Origin: UBA1926 sp036732005
GTDB lineage: Bacteria > Planctomycetota > Phycisphaerae > Phycisphaerales > UBA1924
Direction of reading: 5' to 3'
Length of the DNA stretch: 64,000 nucleotides
NCBI GenBank assembly: GCA_036732005.1
Contig: DAINDF010000011.1
Span: 1-64,000 of the forward strand
The notes under the pieces were generated by a model, which worked only from the letters and a program-made list of their open reading frames with translations, did no database searches and was not told the origin of the DNA. Both the position numbers and the translations under genes were made by a program. The first letter of the stretch is position 1. Every line of letters starts with the position of its first letter. Below, in pieces: positions 42,113 to 50,091 of this stretch.

Positions 42113-43435
42113 ATGCCGATCTCAGTCACCATGCCCCGCCTCTCCGACACCATGGAGCAGGGCACCGTCGTCAAGTGGCATGTCAAGGAGGGGGACGCCG
42201 TCTCCCAGGGCCAGGTCCTCGCCGACATCGAGACCGACAAGGCGACCATGGAACTCGAGTCGTTCGAGAACGGCAAGGTCGCCAAGCTCGCCGTGGCCGA
42301 GGGCGAAAGGGTCGGCGTCGGGTCAACGATCCTGGTGATCGCCGAGGAGGGCGAGTCGATCGAGGCCGCCGCCTCGGGGGCCCCCGCGTCCGCCGCCCGG
42401 GCGGAGGGGTCCAACGCCCCCGCCTCGGCCCCATCGGCCACCGCGCTCGCCGAGCCCCCGCCCGCGCCCGCCCCGGTCCACGAGACCCACGCCGGCAACG
42501 GCGACCGCGTCTTCGCCAGCCCGCTCGCCCGCAAGATCGCCGCCGAGCGCGGCGTCGATCTCGCGACGGTGCACGGCACCGGCCCGGCCGGGCGGATCGT
42601 GCGCAAGGATGTCGAATCGGCCCCCACGGGTGGAAGCCGTTCGGGCGCTCCTCGCGCCGCCGGCGCAGCGTCCACGCCCGCGCCCATCCCGCTGCCCGCC
42701 CCGGGCGCGGCCCTCGAGGACAGGACGGTCACGCTCACCGGCATGCGTGAGACCATCGCCCGCCGGCTCGTCGAATCCAAGACCACGATCCCGCACTACC
42801 AGGTCACGATGTCGGTCCGTCTCGATGCGCTGACCACCCTCCGCGAGCAGCTCAACAGCCAGCTCGAGCCGCAGGGTGTCAAGCTGAGCGTGAACGACTT
42901 CCTTGTCCGCGCCTGCGCCCTGGCGATGCACCAGCACCCATTCATCAATGCCTCGTGGGAGGCCAAGGGCCCCGCGATCAGGCTGCACGGGCGGGTCAAC
43001 ATCGGCGTCGCGATCGCCCTGCCCATGGAGCGGGGCGGGGGCCTGGTCGTCGGCACGCTGCGGGACGCGGACCGAACCGGCCTGCGGCAGATCTCCGCCG
43101 AGACGAAGCGCCTCGCCAAGAAGGCCCGCGAGAAGGGCCTCTCCGTCGAGGAGATGAGCGACTCGACCTTCACCATCTCTAACCTCGGCATGTTCGGAGT
43201 CGACCATTTTACCGCCATCATCAACCCGCCCAACGCCGCGATCCTGGCCGTGGGCCGTGCGGTGGAGAAGCCCTTTGTCGAGTACGACGACGAGGGCGAG
43301 CCCGTCCTCGTGATCGGGCAGGAGATGGCGATGACGATGTCCAGCGACCACCGCGTCATCGACGGCGCGATGGCCGCCCAGTACCTCGCCTCGGTGAAGG
43401 AACTGCTCGAGAACCCGGCCGCCCTGCTGGTCTAG
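42113..43435 (+). CDS. pdhC: Dihydrolipoamide acetyltransferase (PDH E2)
   Basis: 440 residues. Lipoyl domain at the N-terminus with the lipoylated Lys43 in ETDKATMELESF; an Ala/Pro-rich flexible linker; E3/E1-binding domain FASPLARKIAAERGVDLATVHGTG; a second linker; catalytic domain with the active-site His in SSDHRVIDGAMAAQYL. Forms the core of the pyruvate dehydrogenase complex, moving acetyl groups to CoA. Only one lipoyl domain is present. The E3 subunit (lpd) is not in the window. Confidence 0.94.
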   Translation: MPISVTMPRLSDTMEQGTVVKWHVKEGDAVSQGQVLADIETDKATMELESFENGKVAKLAVAEGERVGVGSTILVIAEEGESIEAAASGAPASAARAEGSNAPASAPSATALAEPPPAPAPVHETHAGNGDRVFASPLARKIAAERGVDLATVHGTGPAGRIVRKDVESAPTGGSRSGAPRAAGAASTPAPIPLPAPGAALEDRTVTLTGMRETIARRLVESKTTIPHYQVTMSVRLDALTTLREQLNSQLEPQGVKLSVNDFLVRACALAMHQHPFINASWEAKGPAIRLHGRVNIGVAIALPMERGGGLVVGTLRDADRTGLRQISAETKRLAKKAREKGLSVEEMSDSTFTISNLGMFGVDHFTAIINPPNAAILAVGRAVEKPFVEYDDEGEPVLVIGQEMAMTMSSDHRVIDGAMAAQYLASVKELLENPAALLV

Positions 43436-43497
43436 TTCAGGCTCGGCACGCCGGCCGGCGATATGCGAGCGCGGCGAGCCCGGGACCACCTAGGGTC

Positions 43498-43656
43498 CGT
43501 ATAGATTGTGCGTGTTCGCCGCGCGTGGGGGGGCGGTGCCACCACCCGCCGCGCAGCGGCGCGTGGTGCGGCACGGGACGCGCCGGACATCGCACGACGC
43601 GCCCTCCGGGCGGGTCGTGGCACCACCGCCCGCGCGACGATCAATCCAGATCCGTG
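43498..43656 (-). repeat. Dispersed ~157-bp double-hairpin element, copy 2 (inverted)
   Basis: This is the reverse complement of the copies at 6396 and 52382, differing at scattered positions only. It starts 62 bases after pdhC and ends 16 bases before the terminator of the convergent RRM gene. Both hairpins and the outer GATTG/CAATC ends are intact. No open frame, no flanking direct repeat that I could recognise. Confidence 0.85.
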
Positions 43657-43672
43657 TCACTCCGTGCGCACG

Positions 43673-43697
43673 AAAAAGCCCCCGGAGATCCGGGGGC
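43673..43697 (-). terminator. Rho-independent terminator of the RRM gene
   Basis: On the minus strand an 8-bp perfect stem GCCCCCGG/CCGGGGGC with a four-base loop is followed by TTTTT. It lies 25 bases past the stop of the RNA-binding protein gene. Confidence 0.85.
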
Positions 43698-43721
43698 CTG
43701 GTGTGTCTCGCCGTGGGCTGC

Positions 43722-44186
43722 TTACCAGGCGTCGCGGTCGCGTCCGCCGCCACCGCCGCCGTAGCCGCCGCGGTCGCGTCCGCCGCCACCACCTCCGTAG
43801 CCGCCGCGACCGCCGCCGCCGCCGCCACCTCCGTAGCCGCCGCGACCACCGCCGCCACCGCCACCGCCATAGCCGCCGCGACCACCGCCGCCGCCGCCGT
43901 ACCCGCCGCCGCCACCGCCGCCGAACCCGCCGGAGCGGGGCGGCCGCTGGCGTGCCTCATTGACGGTGAGGGCCCTGCCCCCGAACTCCTGCCCGTTCAG
44001 GGCCTCGATGGCGTTGTCCGCCTCGTCGTCGTTCGCCATTTCGACGAACCCAAACCCGCGGGGACGGCCCGTCTCCCGGTCCGTGATCAGCGCGACCGAC
44101 GCGACGGTGCCGTGCTGGCTGAACAATTGCTCGAGTTCCGCCTCGCTCGCGCCGAACGGGAGGTTGCCGACATACAGCTTCTTCAT
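43722..44186 (-). CDS. RRM-type RNA-binding protein with Gly-rich RGG/RGGYGG tail
   Basis: 154 residues. One RRM domain at residues 1-80 with RNP2 KLYVGNLPFG and RNP1 RGFGFVEM, both with the aromatic RNA-stacking residues. The tail is almost only Gly, Tyr and Arg (GGYGGGGGGRGGYGGGGG units) and ends GGRDRDAW. Such proteins resemble cyanobacterial and planctomycete cold-inducible RNA-binding proteins that act as RNA chaperones; Gly/Tyr/Arg tails are prone to condensation. Monocistronic, with its own terminator. Confidence 0.92.
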   Translation of the reverse strand: MKKLYVGNLPFGASEAELEQLFSQHGTVASVALITDRETGRPRGFGFVEMANDDEADNAIEALNGQEFGGRALTVNEARQRPPRSGGFGGGGGGGYGGGGGGRGGYGGGGGGGGRGGYGGGGGGGGRGGYGGGGGGRDRGGYGGGGGGRDRDAW

Positions 44187-44427
44187 TGCAGATCCGATTC
44201 CATGGCCCGAGTGGTGCTTCCTGAAACGGTTGAGATCTCGACTCGGGCGACATCGGAACCAGACCGTGCCCAGCCCGCGGACCCGCCCGCGGCTGGCAGG
44301 CGGATTGTACCATCCGGCCTGCAAACACAACAACGGAATTCGCGCAAAGTTGGGGGGCGGGGCCGGTCTAGCCGATCCAGACCCGGATTCGGGCATCTTC
44401 CTCACCCCCCGTCCCGCGAGACCCGGC

Positions 44428-45480
44428 GTGATCCACCGCATCCATGAGGCCGACGCGTTCGAGATGCTCGCCCGTGGCATCCCCAGGGACGCGCCGCTGA
44501 CCGTCCTGGATCTGGGGGCCAATGTCGGGGCGGTCTCCACCCGGATCCGGGAGGTCTTTCCGCGATCGCGCGTCTTCGCCTTTGAGCCCGCGCCGGGGCC
44601 GTTCGAGGCGCTCCGGGGCCGGGCCTTGCAGGATCCGGGCATTGTCCCGGTCCGGGCCGCGGTGGGGGACCGGGACGGGGAGATCGTCCTCCGGGAGACC
44701 CGCAACTCCTTGCTGTCGAGCGTGCTTGAGCCGACCGACCGGACCCGGGCGTTGAGTTTCGGGGCCGCCGAGGTGGTGGCCGAGACCCAGGTCGGGCTGC
44801 GCCGGGTCGACACCTGGGCGGGGGAGTCGGGGGTGGACCGGATCGATCTGGTCAAACTGGATGTGCAGGGGTACGAGCTGGCGGCGCTCCGGGGGATGGG
44901 GGCGCTAGTCGGGGGCGTGAGCGCGGTGTTCGCCGAGGCGCATCTCGAGCCCGGGTACGAGGGGGCGGCGACATTCACGGACATCGACCTCTTTCTGCGC
45001 GCGCAGGGGCTGTTGATCCACCAGATCCACCAACTCACGACGCGGGGCGACGACCTTCAGACGCTCCAGGTCGATGCGCTCTGGGTTCGGGAGGACCTGC
45101 TGCGGGTCATCCGCGAGTCGCCGCTCGAGCGGGTGACGCCCCCTTCGGCGCGGGCGCTGCTCGGGGGGCTCGAGCGGTGCGCGCGCCTCGGGCACCGACG
45201 GATCGCCCTGTATGGCGGGGGGACGCACACGCGGGCGGTCGCGCCCTGGTTCGGCGCCCGCGAGGGCGTTGAGGTCGTGGCGATTCTCGATGATGACCGG
45301 GGCCTTCTGGGCATGGAAATCGCCGGGGTTCCGATTCACCATCCGGACGAGATCGGTCGGCTCGGGGTGGAGGCGGTGATCATCTCGTCGGATTCGTTCG
45401 AGGACCCGCTCTGGCGGCGGGCCCGCGGGCTCGTCGCGGCGGGGGTGCCGGTCTTCCGGCTGTACGGGCGCGAGGCGTGA
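44428..45480 (+). CDS. FkbM-family methyltransferase with C-terminal Rossmann-like domain
   Basis: 350 residues from a GTG at 44428; a TTG near 44350 would add about 26 residues, and neither has a good ribosome binding site. The first ~230 residues are an FkbM-type SAM methyltransferase: VLDLGANVGAVSTRIREVFP, VFAFEPAPGPFEAL, NSLLSSV and IDLVKLDVQGYELAALRGM. The remainder (IALYGGGTHTRAVAPWF, AILDDDRGLLGMEIAGVPI) looks like the N-terminal PglD/sugar-nucleotide-binding Rossmann unit. FkbM enzymes O-methylate sugars or small molecules, so modification of a surface glycan is plausible. Confidence 0.8.
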   Translation: MIHRIHEADAFEMLARGIPRDAPLTVLDLGANVGAVSTRIREVFPRSRVFAFEPAPGPFEALRGRALQDPGIVPVRAAVGDRDGEIVLRETRNSLLSSVLEPTDRTRALSFGAAEVVAETQVGLRRVDTWAGESGVDRIDLVKLDVQGYELAALRGMGALVGGVSAVFAEAHLEPGYEGAATFTDIDLFLRAQGLLIHQIHQLTTRGDDLQTLQVDALWVREDLLRVIRESPLERVTPPSARALLGGLERCARLGHRRIALYGGGTHTRAVAPWFGAREGVEVVAILDDDRGLLGMEIAGVPIHHPDEIGRLGVEAVIISSDSFEDPLWRRARGLVAAGVPVFRLYGREA

Positions 45481-45559
45481 GAGGGGAACCGGTCGGCCCG
45501 AGGTCTCTATCATCGGGTCTGCCGGCCCGGTCGGGGCCGGGGAGGGTGAGCGCGGCGCG

Positions 45560-47407
45560 GTGACGAGAGTCGATCTGACCAACTTCTTCAGGGGGCTCAG
45601 CAAGCGGCTCGGGTTCCAGCGTGACTGGTACCTCATCATCCTGGGGGCGGGTATCGGGACGATCACCGCGTTCGGGGCGATCGGGTTCGCCGAGTTGCTC
45701 CACCGGGTCGAGCACTGGACTCACGAGGCGCGGGCCTCGCTGGCGGTCTGGTGGCTGCCGCTCATCCCGATGGCTGGGGCGCTGGGCAGCGCGATCCTGG
45801 TGCACCTTTGGGCGAGCGAGGCCAAGGGTCACGGTGTGCCGCAGGTGCTCAAGGCGCTGATCCAGCGGAACGGGCAGATCCCGCTGCGGGTCGGGATTGT
45901 CAAGGTCTTCGCGTCGATCTGCACCGTGGGCACCGGGGGCTCGGCGGGGACCGAGGGGCCCATTGTCCAGATCGGCGCGACCGCGGGCTCGTTCCTCGGG
46001 CGTGTGCTCAACATCCCGCGGGAGCACATGCGGACCTTCGTCGGCTGCGGGGCGGCGGCGGGTATCGCCTCGATCTTCAATGCACCGATCGCGGGCGTGT
46101 TCTTCGTGCTGGAGATCCTGCTGCGTGACTTCTCGATCCGGGTGTTCACGCCGATCGTGGTCGCCTCGGTCTTCAGCGCGGCGACGACGCACGCCTTCCG
46201 GGGGGAGAACGAGGCGATCTTCTTCTCGGGGGACAAGCTCGCGGGCTATGAGTTCACGCTGTTCGAGCTGCCGAGCTATGTCCTGCTCGGGATCCTCTGC
46301 GGGCTGACGGCGGTGGGGTTCAACTGGCTGCTGCACAAGGGTGAGGACCTGTTCGAGAAGGTCCCCCTTCACCCGATCGCCAAGCCCGTGACGGGGGCGC
46401 TCCTGCTGGGGCTGCTGGGCGTCGGGTTCCTGTCGATCCCGGGGACGGACGCGGGGGATCATGTCCCGGCGTTCTTCGGCAACGGATACGAGACGATCCG
46501 CTGGCTGCTCGACCCGCAGGCGTACACGGCGTTCGCGAGGCTCGGCGTCGATGGGCTGGGCGGGGCGCATGTGCCGACGCTGTTCGGGCTGCTGGCGTTG
46601 CTGGTGGTGCTCAAGGGCGTCGCGACGACCTTCACGCTGGGGTCGGGGGGCTCTGGCGGCGTGTTCGCCCCGAGCCTGTTCCTCGGCGCGGTCGCGGGCG
46701 GGGCGATGGGCGTGGGCATGGGCAACCTCGGGCTGATTCCCGAGGGGGGCTCCCCCGCGGCGTACGCGCTGGTCGGCATGGCGGCGGTGGTCGCGGGCTC
46801 GACGCACGCGCCGCGCACCGCGATCCTGATTCTCTTCGAGTTGACGCGGGATGTGTATGTGCTCCTGCCCATCATGTTGGCGGCGGTGATCGCGACCGTT
46901 GTAAGCCAGTTGCTCAACCGCGACTCGATCTACACCTTCAAGCTGCGTCGTCAGGGGGTGCTGGTCGGGGCCGCCCGGGACCTGACGATCCTGCGCCGGC
47001 TCCGGGTGAGCGATGTGGCGCCCGAGCCCCTGCCCAGCGAGCCGGTCTACGCGTCGGACCCGGTCTCGAAACTGATCAGCCTGCACGCGACGCACCATGT
47101 GCCCGACTTCCCGGTGGTGGACCAGAACGGGCACTACATCGGGATGGTGACCGGGGAGGACATGCGCACGGCCCTGATCGACCGGGAGGCGATCCCGCTG
47201 CTGCTGGTGGCCGAGCTGATGAAGACGGACATCCCGGCGGTGTTCGCCGACGACACGCTGGACACGGTGATGAACAAGCTGGCCAAGCACGATGTGACGA
47301 GCCTGTGCCTGGTGCGCGCGAAGGGGGAGGGTCGGGTGGTTCCCCTCGGGCTGGTGACGCGCGGGCGGGTGCTGAGCCGGTATCATGAGGCGCTGGAGGA
47401 GTCGTGA
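45560..47407 (+). CDS. ClC-type chloride channel/transporter with CBS domains
   Basis: 615 residues from GTG 45560. The membrane part (about 1-440) has ClC selectivity-filter motifs: GTGGSAGTEGPIVQIG with the gating Glu, and GSGGSGGVFAPSLFLGA. The C-terminal ~150 residues form a CBS pair (VSKLISLHATHHVPDFPVVDQNGHYIGMV and PAVFADDTLDTVMNKLAKHDVTSLCLV), which in other proteins sense adenosyl nucleotides. Presence of the gating Glu fits a Cl-/H+ exchanger or gated channel. The stop overlaps the start of the next gene. Confidence 0.9.
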   Translation: MTRVDLTNFFRGLSKRLGFQRDWYLIILGAGIGTITAFGAIGFAELLHRVEHWTHEARASLAVWWLPLIPMAGALGSAILVHLWASEAKGHGVPQVLKALIQRNGQIPLRVGIVKVFASICTVGTGGSAGTEGPIVQIGATAGSFLGRVLNIPREHMRTFVGCGAAAGIASIFNAPIAGVFFVLEILLRDFSIRVFTPIVVASVFSAATTHAFRGENEAIFFSGDKLAGYEFTLFELPSYVLLGILCGLTAVGFNWLLHKGEDLFEKVPLHPIAKPVTGALLLGLLGVGFLSIPGTDAGDHVPAFFGNGYETIRWLLDPQAYTAFARLGVDGLGGAHVPTLFGLLALLVVLKGVATTFTLGSGGSGGVFAPSLFLGAVAGGAMGVGMGNLGLIPEGGSPAAYALVGMAAVVAGSTHAPRTAILILFELTRDVYVLLPIMLAAVIATVVSQLLNRDSIYTFKLRRQGVLVGAARDLTILRRLRVSDVAPEPLPSEPVYASDPVSKLISLHATHHVPDFPVVDQNGHYIGMVTGEDMRTALIDREAIPLLLVAELMKTDIPAVFADDTLDTVMNKLAKHDVTSLCLVRAKGEGRVVPLGLVTRGRVLSRYHEALEES

Positions 47408-48039
47408 TGGGCCGCGACCGCCTGATTTCGCGATTTTCATGGCGACGCCTGAGTCTGGCGGCGGCGGTCGCTCTCGTCGGATCGGTCTGCGGGGGCTGCG
47501 CGACCCCCTGGAAGCAGTCGTTCGAGCCCGCGACCGACGAGGTCTTCGCCCCGACCGAGCGGGTGGTGATCCGCCAGGTGCCTTGGGAGCGGCTCAACGA
47601 GGCCCTCGGGTCGATCGAGTCGGCCCGGGCGGGCAGCGACATCCACCCGAGCGAGTGGTCGGCGGAGCGGCGTGCGGCCGAGCACGCGGGTCTGGTGCAG
47701 GCGTTGCAATTGAGCGAGGAGCCCGAGCGGGTGGTCATCCTGGGGCGGAGCGTGTTCCGGTCGACGAGCAATGTGGGCGTGCTGGACGGGTCGCTCTCGG
47801 CGTTCGCCGAGTCGATCGGGGCGGACTACGCCGTCTGGAGCACGACCTTCATCGGCAAGACGCAGACGGTCGAGCAGGAGCCGGTGTCGCGGTACGGGTA
47901 CACCTACCGGCGGTTCCGGGACCGTGAGGGGCGGGTCGACTACGACTACATCCCGTACCACGAGACGATGTATGTCCCGATCGTGGTGGAGCGGGACGAG
48001 CACGCCTGGGTGGTCTACTACGCCCGGATCCTGGACTGA
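47407..48039 (+). CDS. Exported hypothetical protein, possible lipoprotein
   Basis: 210 residues. Basic N-terminus (MGRDRLISRFSWRR), hydrophobic stretch LSLAAAVALVGSV and CGGC at about residues 28-31; the lipobox is imperfect, so lipidation is uncertain. The mature part (IRQVPWERLNEALGSIES, EPERVVILGRSVFRSTSNVG, GADYAVWSTTFIGKTQTVEQEPV) does not match a family I recognise. The ATG shares its A with the ClC stop codon (TGATG), so the two are coupled. Confidence 0.6.
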   Translation: MGRDRLISRFSWRRLSLAAAVALVGSVCGGCATPWKQSFEPATDEVFAPTERVVIRQVPWERLNEALGSIESARAGSDIHPSEWSAERRAAEHAGLVQALQLSEEPERVVILGRSVFRSTSNVGVLDGSLSAFAESIGADYAVWSTTFIGKTQTVEQEPVSRYGYTYRRFRDREGRVDYDYIPYHETMYVPIVVERDEHAWVVYYARILD

Positions 48040-48090
48040 CCGGCGGGCCCGGCTTGCCGATTCCGGCAAAGCTCGTAGACTGCGGGCCGC

Positions 48091-50085
48091 ATGGCCATCA
48101 AGTCGCTCACCGAAGAACAGATCCGCACCTGGACCCTCGAAGAGAAGGACCGGTGGTGGCTGGAGAATGTGTACCGCGGCAACATGCCGCAGCTGACCAT
48201 CCGCTCGGCGATCATGGGGTTCGTGCTGGGGGGGCTGCTCTCGGCGACGAACCTCTACATCGGGGCGAAGACGGGCTGGTCGCTGGGCGTGGGCATCACC
48301 AGCGTGATCCTCGCGTTCGCGTTCTTCAAGATCCTCCAGCAGGTGCGGGTGGCGCACGAGTTCACGATCCTCGAGAACAACTGCGTGCAGTCGATCGCGA
48401 CCAGCGCGGGCTACATGACCAGCCCGCTGATCTCGTCGCTCGTCGCCTACATGCTCGTTGACGGTCGCATCCTTCCCTGGTGGCAGATGCTGACCTGGAA
48501 TGTGGTGGTCTCGATCCTGGGCGTTCTCTTCGCCTTCCCGCTCAAGCGTCGGTTCATCAACGACGAGCAGCACCCCTTCCCCGAGGGACAGGCGTGCGGC
48601 GTCGTGCTCGACGCCCTGCACGCGGCGGGTGCGGCCGCGGGGGTGGTCAAAGCGCGGGTCCTGCTCGTGACGGCGCTGGTCGCGGCGGGGATCAAGTTTT
48701 TCCAGGCCCACGCGATCCAGGAGTGGATCCAGGTCAAGCTCCTCAAACTGGCCGAGCACGCGATTACCTTCCCCGAGGCGCTGGGGGACCTGATCGCCAA
48801 CCTGTTCATCAAGATCGGGCTCAAGGCGCCGGCGATCGGGGGGGTGGACCTCCGGCAGTTGACGATCAACCCGACGCTCGACATCGCGCTGATGGGGGCG
48901 GGCGGGCTCATGGGGATCCGGGCCGGGGCGTCGCTGCTGCTGGGCGGGCTGATCAACTACGCGATCCTCGCGCCGTGGATGATCAACGAGGGCGTGATCC
49001 TGCCCCGGGCCGGCTCGCTCGAGACGGGCGACGCGCTGTTCGGGTTCCGCACGATCACGACCTGGGCCCTCTGGCCGGGCGTGGCGTGCATGGTCGTCGC
49101 GTCCTTCACGGCGCTGTTCGCCAAGCCGCAGGCGTTCGTGGCGGCGTTCTCCGCCCTGACCGGCAAGAAGGACAAGAAGAGCGATGTGCTGGGGCACATC
49201 GAGCTTCCGTTCTCGGTCTCGCTGATCGGCGTGCCGATCATCAGCGTGATCGCGGCGTTTATGGCGAAGGCGTACTTCGGGGTCGATCCGCTGATCTGCC
49301 TCCTGGGTCTTCCGCTCGCGTTCATCCTGGCGCTGGTGGCGGCGAGTTCGACGGCGTTGACGGGAACGACCCCGGTCGGCGCGACCAGCAAGGTGACGCA
49401 GTTGTTCTACGGGCTCGTCGCGCCGGGGAACACGACGACCAACCTCGCCACCGCGAGCCTGACGGCGGAGACGGTCTCGAACGCCTCGAACCTGCTCATG
49501 GACATCAAGCCGGGCTATATGCTCGGCGCCAAGCCCCGCCAGCAGGCGATCGGGCACATCATCGGGATCATCGCGGGATCGGTCGCGAGCGTGCCGCTGT
49601 TCTTCATCCTCTTCGTGTACGGCAACCCCGAGATCGACCGCTCGACCGCCGAGACGACGGCGGCGACGCTGGGGAACATCCAGAGCAACAACTTCCCGAT
49701 GCCGTCGGCGACGGTGTGGAAGGCCGTCGCCGAGGCGCTAACGCACGGGCTCTCTGGGCTTCACCCGAGCGTGCTGACGGCGGTGATCATCGGGGGTCTG
49801 CTTGGCCTGTTCCTCGAGTTCGGGCGGATCTTCACCAAGGGGAAGATGCCGCTCTCGCCGATCGCGCTGGGGCTCTCCTTCGTCATCAACTTCGAGTCGG
49901 TGTTCGCGATGTCCGCCGGGGCGATCATCTTCTGGCTGCTCGGCGTGGGGCGGACGAAGGAAGAGCCCGAGATGCCGCGGAAGCTCTGGGTGGAGAACCA
50001 CGAGCCGATCTGCGCCGGCATTATCGCGGGGGCGGCGCTCATGGGGATCCTGGACGCGGTGATCGCCTCGTTCGTGCTCTCGTGA
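48091..50085 (+). CDS. OPT-family oligopeptide transporter
   Basis: 664 residues with about 16 transmembrane helices. Family blocks: IRSAIMGFVLGGLLSATNLYIGAKTGWSLG near the N-terminus, a central ALMGAGGLMGIRAGASLLLGGLINYAILAPWMI, and TTPVGATSKVTQLFYG. OPT carriers import short peptides or metal-chelator complexes with protons; bacterial members are mostly uncharacterised. It ends six bases from the stop of the convergent gene. Confidence 0.9.
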   Translation: MAIKSLTEEQIRTWTLEEKDRWWLENVYRGNMPQLTIRSAIMGFVLGGLLSATNLYIGAKTGWSLGVGITSVILAFAFFKILQQVRVAHEFTILENNCVQSIATSAGYMTSPLISSLVAYMLVDGRILPWWQMLTWNVVVSILGVLFAFPLKRRFINDEQHPFPEGQACGVVLDALHAAGAAAGVVKARVLLVTALVAAGIKFFQAHAIQEWIQVKLLKLAEHAITFPEALGDLIANLFIKIGLKAPAIGGVDLRQLTINPTLDIALMGAGGLMGIRAGASLLLGGLINYAILAPWMINEGVILPRAGSLETGDALFGFRTITTWALWPGVACMVVASFTALFAKPQAFVAAFSALTGKKDKKSDVLGHIELPFSVSLIGVPIISVIAAFMAKAYFGVDPLICLLGLPLAFILALVAASSTALTGTTPVGATSKVTQLFYGLVAPGNTTTNLATASLTAETVSNASNLLMDIKPGYMLGAKPRQQAIGHIIGIIAGSVASVPLFFILFVYGNPEIDRSTAETTAATLGNIQSNNFPMPSATVWKAVAEALTHGLSGLHPSVLTAVIIGGLLGLFLEFGRIFTKGKMPLSPIALGLSFVINFESVFAMSAGAIIFWLLGVGRTKEEPEMPRKLWVENHEPICAGIIAGAALMGILDAVIASFVLS

Positions 50086-50091
50086 CGGGGC

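Noticed and set aside
43730..43940. CRISPR or satellite repeat in GC-rich stretch
   Set aside because: The repeats are Gly-rich codons (GGN) of the RRM protein tail in frame.
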